Shown piece after piece: positions 6,380 to 14,903 of a stretch of DNA of 16,025 bases. Source of the DNA: Clostridiales bacterium (GTDB taxonomy: Bacteria > Bacillota > Clostridia > Oscillospirales > Oscillospiraceae); contig JAJQAS010000170.1 in NCBI GenBank assembly GCA_021203685.1, forward strand, positions 1 to 16,025, written 5' to 3'. How positions within the stretch are numbered: position 1 is the stretch's first letter; each line of letters starts with the position of its first letter. The notes below the pieces were generated by a model, which saw nothing but the letters and a program-made list of their open reading frames with translations, was not told the origin of the DNA and ran no database searches. Position numbers and translations under genes: made by a program.

Positions 6380-7531
6380 GTGCAGAAATTGGAACACTAC
6401 ATCCAGGTAGCCGGGCAGCGCCTACGCTGTGGCTACACCACCGGCACCTGCGCCGCCGCCGCCGCCCGTGGCGCGGCAGAGCTGCTGCTGACCGGTGCGG
6501 CCCCCGACCTCCTGCGGGTGGAGACCCCCTCCGGCCTCACGGTAGAGGTGGAGGTGGAGGAGGCCCGGCTGTTGGGAAACTGCGCCCGCTGTGCCGTCCG
6601 CAAGGACGCCGGAGACGACCCGGACGTCACCGACGGCGTGCTGGTCTGGGCGGCGGTGGAGCGCACAGCGTCCCCCGGCGTGACCATCGACGGGGGAGAG
6701 GGCGTGGGCCGCGTCACCCGGCCCGGTCTGGATCAGCCGCCCGGCGCGGCGGCCATCAACAGCGTTCCCCGGCGGATGATAACGGAGCAGTTGGAAACAG
6801 CCCTCCGGGCCGCAGGGGCCGATTGTGGCTTCCGGGCAGTCATCTCCATCCCCCAGGGGCGGGAACTGGCAGAAAAGACCTTTAACCCCCGGCTGGGCAT
6901 CGAGGGCGGGCTGTCGGTGCTGGGTACCTCCGGCATTGTCCGGCCCATGAGCGAGGCGGCGCTGGTGGCCTCCATCCACGCGGAGCTGGACGTGCGCCGG
7001 GCGGAGGGTGCCTTCGACCTGCTGGTCTCTCCGGGGAACTACGGGGCGGACTTTGCGCGGGATGTTCTGGGATTGGATTTGCGCCAGAGCGTCCAATGCT
7101 CCAACTACATCGGGGACACGCTGGATTACGCCGCCGCAAAGGGATTCCGCTCCCTGCTGTTGGTGGGACACCTGGGCAAGCTGGTGAAGTGCGCCGCCGG
7201 GGTGATGAACACCCACTCCCGGGTGGCGGACTGCCGCATGGAGACCCTGGCGGCCCACGCCGCCCTGTGCGGCGCAAACCGGGAGACGGTGAGAGTGATT
7301 TTGCAAGCTGTCACCACCGAGGCTGCAATTCTAGCGCTCCGGGAGGCCGGGCTGCTGGAGCCTACGATGGACAGCGTGATGGAGGCGCTTTCGCATCATC
7401 TCCGCCGCCGGGCGGGGGAGACCCTGCGGGTGGAGGCGGTGCTGTTCACCAACCAACACGGCATTTTGGGCGAAACCGAGGGCGCGGCGGAGCTGCTGGC
7501 CCTCCACCGGAAGGGAGAACGGGAACCATGA
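6380..7531 (+). CDS. cbiD: Cobalt-precorrin-5B (C1)-methyltransferase
   Basis: A 383-residue protein. CbiD adds the C1 methyl group to the corrin ring in the anaerobic cobalamin pathway, using S-adenosylmethionine, and is unrelated to the other corrinoid methyltransferases. Seen: the family hallmark LRCGYTTGTCAAAAARGAAELL near the N-terminus, EAALVASIHAELDVRRA in the middle, and GHLGKLVKCAAGVMNTHS toward the C-terminus. I place the start at GTG 6380, which has GGAAGGGAG 7 nt upstream. The in-frame ATG at 6359 has no ribosome binding site and would add only seven residues (MGEGSAA). It is the first gene of the operon and overlaps cbiF by 4 bp. A run of five GCC codons (Ala) is a low-complexity feature of the motif. 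Confidence 0.95.
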   Translation: MQKLEHYIQVAGQRLRCGYTTGTCAAAAARGAAELLLTGAAPDLLRVETPSGLTVEVEVEEARLLGNCARCAVRKDAGDDPDVTDGVLVWAAVERTASPGVTIDGGEGVGRVTRPGLDQPPGAAAINSVPRRMITEQLETALRAAGADCGFRAVISIPQGRELAEKTFNPRLGIEGGLSVLGTSGIVRPMSEAALVASIHAELDVRRAEGAFDLLVSPGNYGADFARDVLGLDLRQSVQCSNYIGDTLDYAAAKGFRSLLLVGHLGKLVKCAAGVMNTHSRVADCRMETLAAHAALCGANRETVRVILQAVTTEAAILALREAGLLEPTMDSVMEALSHHLRRRAGETLRVEAVLFTNQHGILGETEGAAELLALHRKGEREP

Positions 7532-8280
7532 TTCATTTCGTAGGCGCGGGGCCTGGAGCCCCCGACCTGATCACCCTCCGGGGTGCAAAGCTGCTGGCAG
7601 AGGCGGATGTCATTCTCTACGCCGGTTCGTTGGTGAACCCGGCGCTGCTGGAGAGCAGAAAGGCAGACTGTCAGGTCTACAACACCGCCCACATGACGCT
7701 TGAGGAAGTTCTGACGGTCATGGAGCGGGCCGGAACCGGCTGTGAAGTAGCTCGCCTTCACACGGGAGACCCCTCCCTCTATGGGGCCATCCGGGAGCAG
7801 ATGGACGCTCTGGAACGCCTCAACATCCCCTACGACGTGACCCCCGGGGTCTCTGCCTTTTCCGGGGCGGCGGCGGCGCTCCGGGCGGAATACACCCTGC
7901 CGGAGGTCTCCCAGACGGTCATCATCACCCGCGCCGAGGGCCGAACGCCCGTCCCGGAGGGGGAAAAACTCCGGGATTTGGCCCGTCATCAGGCCACCAT
8001 GGTGCTGTTCCTCTCCGCCGGACTGCTGCCGAAGGTGCAGGAGGAGCTGTTGGCGGGAGGCTATCCGCCGGACACCCCCGCCGCCATCGTTTACAAGGCC
8101 ACCTGGCCGGATGAAAAGGTATTTTACTGTACAGTGGATTCTCTGGCGGAGACCGCCGAGCAGAACGGCATCAGCCAGACGGCATTGGTCACAGTGGGGC
8201 GGTTTCTGGAGGGCAAGTACGCCCGCTCCCGGCTCTACGACCCATCTTTCAGCCATGGCTGGCGGGAGGCGCAGCTGTGA
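7528..8280 (+). CDS. cbiF: Cobalt-precorrin-4 C11-methyltransferase
   Basis: A 250-residue tetrapyrrole methylase-fold enzyme that methylates C11 of cobalt-precorrin-4 with S-adenosylmethionine. Seen: the N-terminal glycine-rich strand-loop FVGAGPGAPDLITLRG (4-19), a second family motif YAGSLVN (31-37), the SAM-site segment HTGDPSLYGA (78-87), and TPGVSAFSGAAAAL in the middle, all characteristic of CobM/CbiF. The ATG at 7528 overlaps the cbiD stop (ATGA). A weak GGGAGAACGGGA lies just upstream, so reinitiation or coupling is likely to help translation. The product feeds CbiG, encoded by the next gene. Confidence 0.96.
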   Translation: MIHFVGAGPGAPDLITLRGAKLLAEADVILYAGSLVNPALLESRKADCQVYNTAHMTLEEVLTVMERAGTGCEVARLHTGDPSLYGAIREQMDALERLNIPYDVTPGVSAFSGAAAALRAEYTLPEVSQTVIITRAEGRTPVPEGEKLRDLARHQATMVLFLSAGLLPKVQEELLAGGYPPDTPAAIVYKATWPDEKVFYCTVDSLAETAEQNGISQTALVTVGRFLEGKYARSRLYDPSFSHGWREAQL

Positions 8281-9299
8281 GCCTTGTTTTGACCGCTTTC
8301 ACCCGGCAGGGGACGGCGCTGGCCTGCCGCATCGCGTCTGCGCTGGGCGGGCAGGTGTGGACGTTGCCCAAGTTCCAACGGGAGGGGACAGAGACGTATT
8401 CAGCCCTCTCCCAGTGGACGGGAGAGCATTTTGCCGCCGGGGACGACATCATTTTCGTTTCGGCAGTGGGCATTGCTGTCAGGGCCATCGCGCCTTATTT
8501 GCGAGATAAACTGACCGACCCTGCAATTTTGGTTGTGGACGAGGCAGGATGGTTTGTCGTCCCTGTCCTCTCCGGTCACGTGGGAGGGGCCAACCGTCTG
8601 GCTCGACAGGTGGCCCGGGTCATAGGGGCCACGCCGGTGATCTCCACCGCCACCGATGTCAACGGACGCTTTGCCGTGGACGAGTGGGCGGCGGCGCAGG
8701 GGCTTCTCATCACGAATCGGGCGACGGCGAAAGCTATCTCCGCCGCGCTGCTGGCGGTGGAACCGGTTGGGTTCACCTCGGAGTTCCCCCACGGGCTGCT
8801 GCCGGAGGGCGTGATGGAAGGGAACATTGTCCCCGGCTTCGCCGTCACCTGCCGGTCAGACGATGCTTTTCCAGACGGGACGCTGGTGCTGCACCCGAAA
8901 GTGTTGACGGTTGGAGTGGGCTGCAAGAAAGACCTCCCTTGGTCACGGGTGGAGGAAGCGGTGTTTGATGTTTTCCGCCGCCGGGGTCTGGCGTTGGAGA
9001 GCGTGTTCTGCCTTGCCTCCATCGACCTGAAGCGGGAGGACGCGGGCATTCGTATTCTCGCGGAGCGGCTGGGGGTTCCCTGTCGGTTTTACACGGCGGA
9101 GGAGCTGGCGGCGGCAGAGGGAAGCTTCCCCGATTCCGCCTTTGTCCGCTCCGTGACCGGGGTGAGCAGCGTCTGTGACCGGGCGGCGTGTCTCGCGGCG
9201 GAGGGAGGCCCCCTCTTGGCGGAGAAAATAGCCTGTGACGGCGTCACCGTGGCGTTGGCCCGGCGGGATTACTTTGTGCGATTCGAGGTGGGAGAATGA
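8277..9299 (+). CDS. cbiG: Cobalt-precorrin-5A hydrolase
   Basis: A 340-residue enzyme that opens the delta-lactone of cobalt-precorrin-5A, releasing the C20 carbon as acetaldehyde. Seen: an N-terminal CbiG domain (about 45-135) containing IIFVSAVGIAVRAIAPYLRDK and the signature LSGHVGGANRLAR (98-110); a middle part (about 140-205); and a C-terminal CobE/CbiG_C domain (about 210-335) opening with VGVGCKKDLP (212-221). The start is GTG 8277, overlapping the cbiF stop as GTGA. This gene marks the pathway as the anaerobic, early-cobalt type. It is followed by a 4-bp overlap with cbiH. Confidence 0.95.
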   Translation: MSLVLTAFTRQGTALACRIASALGGQVWTLPKFQREGTETYSALSQWTGEHFAAGDDIIFVSAVGIAVRAIAPYLRDKLTDPAILVVDEAGWFVVPVLSGHVGGANRLARQVARVIGATPVISTATDVNGRFAVDEWAAAQGLLITNRATAKAISAALLAVEPVGFTSEFPHGLLPEGVMEGNIVPGFAVTCRSDDAFPDGTLVLHPKVLTVGVGCKKDLPWSRVEEAVFDVFRRRGLALESVFCLASIDLKREDAGIRILAERLGVPCRFYTAEELAAAEGSFPDSAFVRSVTGVSSVCDRAACLAAEGGPLLAEKIACDGVTVALARRDYFVRFEVGE

Positions 9300-10021
9300 A
9301 GCTCTATATCGTGGGCCTCGGCCCCGGCGGTGGCCAAGACCTGACCCTCCGGGCCAGAGAAGCTCTGGCGGAGAGCGACCTGCTGGTGGGCTATACCACT
9401 TACATCGACCTGGTGAAGGCCGATTTCCCCGGAAAACCCACGCTTTCCACTCCCATGCGCCGGGAGGAGGAGCGGTGCCGGATGGCGCTTCAGGCGGCGG
9501 CAACCGACACCGTGGCCATGGTCTGTTCCGGCGACCCTGGCGTCTACGGCATGGCCTCCCTGTGCTACGAGCTGGCGGAGGAGTACCCGCCTGTGGAAAT
9601 CGAAGTAATTCCCGGCGTGACAGCGGCCACCGGCGGCAGTGCGGTGTTGGGCGCAACCCTGAACCACGACTTCGCGGTGATCTCCCTGTCCGACCTGATG
9701 ACCCCCATGGAGGTCATTGAAAAACGGCTGGACTGCGCCGCCTGCGGGGACTTTGTCCTCTGCCTGTACAACCCCGCCAGCCGCCGGAGGAAGGACCACC
9801 TGCGCCGGGCCTGCGACATCGTTTTGCGCCACAGAGCCCCGGAGACCCCCTGCGGCTATGTGCAGAACATTGGCCGGGAAGGGGAACGGGCGGTGGTGCT
9901 GCCCCTGTCCCAGCTGCGGGAGGCGGAGGTGGATATGTTCACCACCGTCTACATCGGCAGCAGCCAGACAAAAATCATCGGCGGCAAACTGGTGACGCCC
10001 CGGGGATATCTCCAGCGATGA
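9296..10021 (+). CDS. cbiH: Cobalt-precorrin-3 C17-methyltransferase (ring contraction)
   Basis: A 241-residue tetrapyrrole methylase that methylates C17 and drives ring contraction of cobalt-precorrin-3 to the lactone-bearing cobalt-precorrin-4. Seen: LYIVGLGPGGGQDLTLRA at 3-20, VGYTTYIDLV at 31-40 (typical of CobJ/CbiH), the SAM-site motif CSGDPGVYGMA (77-87), and VIPGVTAATGGSAVLG, then LSDLMTPMEVIEKRL. It has no C-terminal ferredoxin-like extension. It overlaps cbiG and cbiJ by 4 bp each. It acts immediately before CbiF in the pathway although it lies downstream of it in the operon. Confidence 0.95.
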   Translation: MKLYIVGLGPGGGQDLTLRAREALAESDLLVGYTTYIDLVKADFPGKPTLSTPMRREEERCRMALQAAATDTVAMVCSGDPGVYGMASLCYELAEEYPPVEIEVIPGVTAATGGSAVLGATLNHDFAVISLSDLMTPMEVIEKRLDCAACGDFVLCLYNPASRRRKDHLRRACDIVLRHRAPETPCGYVQNIGREGERAVVLPLSQLREAEVDMFTTVYIGSSQTKIIGGKLVTPRGYLQR

Positions 10022-10773
10022 AGGAGGAACTGCTGATTTTTGGCGGCACCGCTGAGGGGTCGGAGTTGGCCCGGCTGTTGCCCGGTAGGGGCTACCGGGT
10101 CACGGTCAGCGTGGCCACGGACTACGGCGCGCTGATGCTGGCGGACTGCGCCGCCGACGTGCGGGTGGGGCGGATGGACGTGGTGGAAATGGCGGAGCTG
10201 ATGGGCTCCCGCCCCTTTCTGGCGGTCATCGACGCCACCCACCCCTATGCGGACCAGGCCACCGGGAACATCCGCGCCGCGGCGGAAATAGCGGGGCTTC
10301 CTTACCGCCGCCTGCTCCGCCCGGAGGGGCGGGAGGAACCGGGCTGGCTCACCGCCGCCACGGCGCAGGAGGCTGCCCAGAGGCTGAACGCCCTGCCGGG
10401 GAACGTTCTGCTCACCACCGGCAGCAAGGATCTGGCGGCGTTCACCGCCGTGGAGGGGTATCAGCAGCGGCTTTGGGTGCGCATCCTCGCCAGCGAGGAA
10501 TCGCTGCACCAGACACTTTCCCTGGGCTATCCCTCCAATCACATCATCGCCATGCACGGCCCCTTTTCCAGGGAGCTGAACCTGGCGCTGCTGCGGCAGT
10601 TCCAAATTCAGACGCTGGTGACCAAGCGTTCCGGCCGTGCCGGGGGCTTTTGGGAAAAGGCGGAGGCCGCCCGGGAGGCCGGGGCGGCGCTGCTGGTGAT
10701 CCAGCGGCCCAGCCGGGAGACTGGCCTGACGATGGAAGAACTGCTTGCGGAATTTGGAGGAAAGACCCCATGA
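10018..10773 (+). CDS. cbiJ: Cobalt-precorrin-6A reductase
   Basis: A 251-residue NAD(P)H-dependent reductase that reduces the macrocycle of cobalt-precorrin-6A to 6B. Seen: the N-terminal nucleotide-binding strand and turn LLIFGGTAEGSELARLL (5-21), the conserved DATHPYADQATGNI (72-85), LLTTGSKDLAAF near the middle, and a C-terminal VTKRSGRAGGFWEKAEAA motif, all typical of CobK/CbiJ. The ATG at 10018 overlaps the cbiH stop, with AAGG-type purines only inside the gene. Translation is therefore probably coupled to cbiH. Confidence 0.93.
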   Translation: MKEELLIFGGTAEGSELARLLPGRGYRVTVSVATDYGALMLADCAADVRVGRMDVVEMAELMGSRPFLAVIDATHPYADQATGNIRAAAEIAGLPYRRLLRPEGREEPGWLTAATAQEAAQRLNALPGNVLLTTGSKDLAAFTAVEGYQQRLWVRILASEESLHQTLSLGYPSNHIIAMHGPFSRELNLALLRQFQIQTLVTKRSGRAGGFWEKAEAAREAGAALLVIQRPSRETGLTMEELLAEFGGKTP

Positions 10774-11972
10774 AGGTGTATCTGATCGGCGTGGGCATGG
10801 GCAACCCCGACCTGCTGACGCGGGAGGCGGAGCGTGCCATTCGCGGGAGCGGCCTGTTGCTGGGCGCGGAGCGGCTGCTGGCGGAATTTGCCGGGCTGCA
10901 CATCCCCCAAAAGCCGCTGGTGAAGCCGGGGGACATCGCCGCCGCCCTTGCGGACTGGGACGGGGAACAGGCATCCGTCCTGCTGTCCGGGGACATTGGT
11001 TTTTACAGCGGGGCAAAAAGCCTCTACCCGCTGTTGGAGGGGTACGAGATGGTCAGTCTGCCCGGCGTTTCATCCCTGTCCTACTTCTGCGCCAAATGCC
11101 ACATCCCGTGGCAGGACGTGCATACCATTTCCTGCCACGGGCGGGACGGGGGCATCGTCTCTGCCGTCCAGAGCCATGAGAAAACCTTCGCCCTCACCGG
11201 CGGGGCCTTTCGCGTGGAACAGCTCTGCCGCCAGCTGGCGGACGCAGGGCTGGGCAGTCTACCCGCCTGGGCGGGGGAGTGGCTCTCCTACCCCCAGGAG
11301 CGTATCTTGCGCAGCAATGTAGCGGAGCTGGCGGCGCAGCGGTTTGAAAACCTGGCGGTGCTGTTGGTGGAGAACCCCCACCCGGTACAGCCGGAATTTC
11401 AGGCCCCCGGCCTGCCGGATGAGGTCTTTCTCCGGGGCAAAGTCCCCATGACCAAAGAAGAAGTCCGCGCTCTGGCGGTGTCCAAGCTCCGGCTGGGTCG
11501 CCGGGATGTGGTCTGGGACGTGGGAGCGGGCACCGGCTCCGTCTCGGTGGAGTGCGCCCTGCGCGTGCCGGAGGGCAGCGTCTGCGCTGTGGAGCGGAAG
11601 GCGGAGGCAATCAGCCTGATTCGTCAGAACCGGGACAAGTTCCGCCTCACCAACCTCCACCTGACGGAAGGGGAGGCCCCCGCCTGTCTGGAGGAATTGC
11701 CCGCCCCTGACCGGGTCTTTGTGGGGGGCAGCGGAGGCCAGCTCTGTGGCATCGTCGCCGCCGCACTGGAGAAGAACGCCGCCGTGCGCATTGTGGTCTC
11801 CGCCGTCACGCTGGAGACGCTGACCGCCGCCCTGGACGTGATGAAGCAGTTCCGATTCCAGGAGACCGAGGTGGTGCAGGTGTCCGTCTCCAGGTCTGCC
11901 CCGGTGGGGCCGTACCACATGATGCGGGCGGAAAACCCGGTCTACCTGATTTCGATGGAGAACCCGGCATGA
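10770..11972 (+). CDS. cbiET: Fused cobalt-precorrin-7 C5-methyltransferase / C15-methyltransferase (decarboxylating)
   Basis: A 400-residue fusion of CbiE (about 1-203) and CbiT (about 215-400), matching the aerobic CobL layout. The CbiE part is a tetrapyrrole methylase, with VYLIGVGMGNPDLLT (3-17), SGDIGFYSGAKSL (73-85) and LPGVSSLSYFCAK (97-109). The CbiT part has a class-I SAM-binding loop VWDVGAGTGSVSVE (248-261) and VFVGGSGG (317-324), and decarboxylates the C12 acetate while methylating C15. The ATG at 10770, within ATGA at the cbiJ stop, has GGAGGAAAG 7 nt upstream. The same frame is open further upstream, but that would run through cbiJ and is not supported. Confidence 0.94.
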   Translation: MKVYLIGVGMGNPDLLTREAERAIRGSGLLLGAERLLAEFAGLHIPQKPLVKPGDIAAALADWDGEQASVLLSGDIGFYSGAKSLYPLLEGYEMVSLPGVSSLSYFCAKCHIPWQDVHTISCHGRDGGIVSAVQSHEKTFALTGGAFRVEQLCRQLADAGLGSLPAWAGEWLSYPQERILRSNVAELAAQRFENLAVLLVENPHPVQPEFQAPGLPDEVFLRGKVPMTKEEVRALAVSKLRLGRRDVVWDVGAGTGSVSVECALRVPEGSVCAVERKAEAISLIRQNRDKFRLTNLHLTEGEAPACLEELPAPDRVFVGGSGGQLCGIVAAALEKNAAVRIVVSAVTLETLTAALDVMKQFRFQETEVVQVSVSRSAPVGPYHMMRAENPVYLISMENPA

Positions 11973-13330
11973 CCCCGCGTCTGCTGATTGCCGGGACGGG
12001 CAGCGGTTGCGGCAAGACCACATTCACCTGCGGCGTTTTACAGGCGCTGGTGAACCGGGGTCTGCGGCCTATGGCCTGTAAGAGCGGTCCGGATTACATC
12101 GACCCCATGTTCCACAGCCGGGTCATCGGGGCGGAGAGCCGCAATCTGGACTTGTTCTTCTACGGGCCAGACACCACCCGTTTTCTCCTGAACCGCCACG
12201 GGGCGGGGCGGGACGTGGTGGTTCTGGAAGGGGCTATGGGCTACTATGACGGTATCGCCCTGACCAGCGAGGCCTCCGCCTGGGCGCTGGCGCGGGAAAC
12301 CCAGACCCCCGCCGTGCTGGTGGTGGACGGACGGGGCGGCGCGGTCTCCCTGTGCGCCACGATTTTGGGGTTTTTGCACTTCCAGCCAGAGAGCCAAATC
12401 CGGGGTATATTGCTCAACCGGGTGTCCCCCGGCCTGTACCCCCGGCTGAAAGAGGCTATCGAAGAGCGGTGCGGGGTGCCGGTCTATGGCTATTTACCCG
12501 GTCTGCCCCAGTGCGCCATCGAGAGCCGCCACCTGGGGCTGCTCACCGCCGACGAGGTGGCGGGGCTGCGGGAGAAAATGACCCTCCTGGCGGCTCAGGT
12601 GGAGCAAACCGTGGATTTAAACGGCCTGCTGGCCCTGGCGAGGACAGCTCCTGCCCTCACGCCGACTCCCCCGGCTCTGCCGGAGCCAGTGCGGGAGAAA
12701 CCGGTCATTGCCGTGGCGAAGGACGAAGCCTTTTGCTTCGTCTATCAGGACAACTTGGAGCTGCTGGAGCGGCTGGGTGGAAAACTGGTGTATTTCTCCC
12801 CCCTCCGGGACGAAAAACTGCCCCCCTGTCAGGGGTTGTACCTGCCGGGGGGCTACCCGGAGCTGTACGCCGCCCGGCTCAGCGGGCAGACCGGTCTCCG
12901 GGCGGAGATTCGCCGGGCCGTGGCAGGAGGAATGCCCACCATAGCGGAGTGCGGCGGGTTCCTCTACCTGCAACAGGAGCTGGAGGACAATTCCGGGAAC
13001 CGCTGGCCCATGTGCGGCGCGCTGCCGGGGCGGGGGTATCGCACTCCTCGGCTCCAGCGGTTCGGCTATGTGACGTTGACCGCCCAAAAAGACAACCTGC
13101 TCTGCGATGTGGGGGAGACCCTTCGCGCCCACGAGTTCCACTACTGGGACAGCGATGCGCCCGGCGACGCCTTCCGCGCCCAAAAGCCCCGCTCGAACCG
13201 GGGGTGGGACTGCGCCGTCGCCACAGAGACCCTTTACGCCGGGTTCCCCCACCTGGCCTTTTACGCGAACCCCGGCGCGGCGGGACGGTTCCTGTCCAAA
13301 GCCGCGGCGTACCGGAGGAAAGGAAAATGA
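11969..13330 (+). CDS. cbiA: Cobyrinate a,c-diamide synthase
   Basis: A 453-residue ATP- and glutamine-dependent enzyme that amidates the a and c side chains of cobyrinic acid. Seen: an N-terminal P-loop LIAGTGSGCGKTTFTCG (6-22); CKSGPDYIDPMFHS (37-50); EGAMGYYDG (about 90-98), the CobB/CbiA signature; and a C-terminal class-I glutamine amidotransferase domain with nucleophile C328 in AECGGFLYLQ and the catalytic-type His H391 in HEFHYWD. The LYLPGGYPELYAARL segment precedes that domain. The overlaps with cbiET and cobT are 4 bp each (ATGA). The substrate would come from CbiC, which is not encoded in this window. Confidence 0.95.
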   Translation: MTPRLLIAGTGSGCGKTTFTCGVLQALVNRGLRPMACKSGPDYIDPMFHSRVIGAESRNLDLFFYGPDTTRFLLNRHGAGRDVVVLEGAMGYYDGIALTSEASAWALARETQTPAVLVVDGRGGAVSLCATILGFLHFQPESQIRGILLNRVSPGLYPRLKEAIEERCGVPVYGYLPGLPQCAIESRHLGLLTADEVAGLREKMTLLAAQVEQTVDLNGLLALARTAPALTPTPPALPEPVREKPVIAVAKDEAFCFVYQDNLELLERLGGKLVYFSPLRDEKLPPCQGLYLPGGYPELYAARLSGQTGLRAEIRRAVAGGMPTIAECGGFLYLQQELEDNSGNRWPMCGALPGRGYRTPRLQRFGYVTLTAQKDNLLCDVGETLRAHEFHYWDSDAPGDAFRAQKPRSNRGWDCAVATETLYAGFPHLAFYANPGAAGRFLSKAAAYRRKGK

Positions 13331-14385
13331 ACCTGAAGGAAACCTGTCAAAAAATTGAACCGCTCAACGCCTCCGCCATGGAACAGGCCCGGCGGAACTG
13401 GGACAGCGTGGCAAAGCCTCTCCACTCTCTGGGCAAGCTGGAGGATTTGCTCGTGCAAATCGCGGGTGTCACCGGCAGCGCCGAAATCGACCTGAGCCGC
13501 AAGGCAGTGGTGGCGTTCTGCGCCGACAACGGTGTGGTGGCCGAAGGCGTGACCCAGTGCGGCCAGGAGGTGACGGCGCTGGTGGCGGAGAGCTTTGCCC
13601 GTGGGACCACTCCGGTCTGCCGCATGGCGCAGGTGGCTGGGGCAGACATCCTCCCCGTGGACATTGGCCTTTGCCGGGCAGTGGCAGAACCTGGGGTGCT
13701 GCAACGAGCGGTTCGCCGGGGAACTGCGAACCTCGCCCAGGAACCGGCCATGAGCCGGGACGAGGCGGTAAAGGCCATCGAGACGGGTATCTCTCTGGCA
13801 CAAGAGTGCAAGGAAAAGGGCTACCGCCTCCTCGCCACCGGTGAGATGGGCATTGGCAACACCACCACTTCCTCCACTGTCACCGCTGTTCTGCTGGGTG
13901 CGCCCGTGGAGCAGGTGACAGGTCGGGGCGCCGGTCTCTCCACCGCCGGGCTGGAGCGAAAACGGGCTGTGATCTCCCGCGCCATCGAACTGCATCAGCC
14001 GGACCCAAACGACAGCATTGATGTGCTGGCGAAGGTGGGCGGCCTGGATCTGGCGGGCATGGTGGGGCTGTACCTGGGCGGCGCGGCTTACCATGTCCCC
14101 GTGGTGACGGACGGCTTTATCGCCGGGACTGCGGCGCTGGCGGCGGTGCGGCTCTGCCCCGCCGTCCGGGACTACCTCATCCCCAGCCACCAGTCCAGCG
14201 AACCGGCGGTGCAACTGCTGATGGACGAGCTGGGCCTTTCCCCCGTCCTCCGGGCGGAGATGTGCCTGGGGGAGGGCACCGGCGCGGTGGCGCTGATGCC
14301 GTTGCTGGACATGGCCCTGGCGGTGTACCGTGACACCCCCTCCTTTGGGGAGATGCACATGGAGGCGTACACGGAACAGGTATGA
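13327..14385 (+). CDS. cobT: Nicotinate-nucleotide:dimethylbenzimidazole phosphoribosyltransferase
   Basis: A 352-residue enzyme that activates the lower-ligand base by making its alpha-ribotide from nicotinate mononucleotide. Seen: FCADNGVVAEGVTQCGQEVT (64-83), TGEMGIGNTTTSS (171-183), TGRGAGLS (198-205), HQSSEPAVQLLMDELGL (288-304) and LGEGTGAVALMPLLD (314-328), where E316 corresponds to the catalytic Glu of the Salmonella enzyme. AGGAAAGGAA lies just upstream of ATG 13327, which overlaps the cbiA stop. The frame is open far upstream inside cbiA, but only by chance. The base used in vivo (dimethylbenzimidazole, adenine or a phenol) cannot be told from the sequence. Confidence 0.97.
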   Translation: MNLKETCQKIEPLNASAMEQARRNWDSVAKPLHSLGKLEDLLVQIAGVTGSAEIDLSRKAVVAFCADNGVVAEGVTQCGQEVTALVAESFARGTTPVCRMAQVAGADILPVDIGLCRAVAEPGVLQRAVRRGTANLAQEPAMSRDEAVKAIETGISLAQECKEKGYRLLATGEMGIGNTTTSSTVTAVLLGAPVEQVTGRGAGLSTAGLERKRAVISRAIELHQPDPNDSIDVLAKVGGLDLAGMVGLYLGGAAYHVPVVTDGFIAGTAALAAVRLCPAVRDYLIPSHQSSEPAVQLLMDELGLSPVLRAEMCLGEGTGAVALMPLLDMALAVYRDTPSFGEMHMEAYTEQV

Positions 14386-14903
14386 TGACACTGGTTTCCG
14401 GTGGGGCTGGCAGCGGAAAGTCCGCCTATGCGGAGTCCCTGATTGTCCAGTCCGCCGCTACGCCCCGCATTTACTTGGCCACCATGCAGGCGTGGGGGGA
14501 GGAAGGACGGCAGCGGGTGGAGCGCCACCGCCGTCTGCGGGCCGGAAAGGGCTTTTTCACGGTAGAACAGCCCCTTAATTTGACAGAAGTAGAGCTTCCC
14601 CAGGGCAGCGCGGTGCTGCTGGAGGATTTATCAAACCTGACGGCCAACGAGTGCTTCGGCGGCGCGGGCTTCGCCGGGGCGGAGCAACGTATTTTGACCG
14701 GCGTTGACGCGCTCCGCGCCCAGGCGGGGGAGCTGGTGGTCGTGACCAACGAGATTTTTTCCGACGGCGTGATCTATCCCCCGGAGACGGCACGCTATCT
14801 GGACATATTGGCCCGGCTGAATCGCCAGCTGGCGGCCCAGGCCGACCGGGTGGTGGAGGTCGCCGCCGGGATACCGATTTTCTGGAAGGGGGAAAAACCG
14901 TGA
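14382..14903 (+). CDS. cobU: Adenosylcobinamide kinase / adenosylcobinamide-phosphate guanylyltransferase
   Basis: A 173-residue protein that phosphorylates adenosylcobinamide and transfers GMP to it, forming AdoCbi-GDP for CobS. Seen: a complete P-loop SGGAGSGKSAYAESL (6-20), the strand IYLATMQAW, and the ERHRRLRAGKGFFTVEQP segment (47-64), where H49 sits at the position of the guanylylated His of CobU. AVLLEDLSNLTANECF and VVVTNE follow. The usual EVGxGIVP stretch after TNE is replaced by EIFSDGVIYPPET, a divergence from enterobacterial CobU. The C-terminal LNRQLAAQADRVVEVAAGIP matches well. It overlaps cobT by 4 bp and cobS by 4 bp. ATG 14385 is an equally possible start, one codon shorter. 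Confidence 0.92.
   Translation: MMTLVSGGAGSGKSAYAESLIVQSAATPRIYLATMQAWGEEGRQRVERHRRLRAGKGFFTVEQPLNLTEVELPQGSAVLLEDLSNLTANECFGGAGFAGAEQRILTGVDALRAQAGELVVVTNEIFSDGVIYPPETARYLDILARLNRQLAAQADRVVEVAAGIPIFWKGEKP

Noticed and set aside
6451..6465. GCC trinucleotide repeat as a phase-variation tract
   Set aside because: A run of only five GCC units, coding for Ala in the conserved CbiD motif. Unit changes would keep the frame, so no switching effect is expected.
12352..13326. Open frame running into cobT from far upstream (potential fusion)
   Set aside because: It lies in another frame over cbiA, is Pro/Arg/Gly-rich as expected of a GC-rich shadow frame, and cobT has a clear start at 13327.
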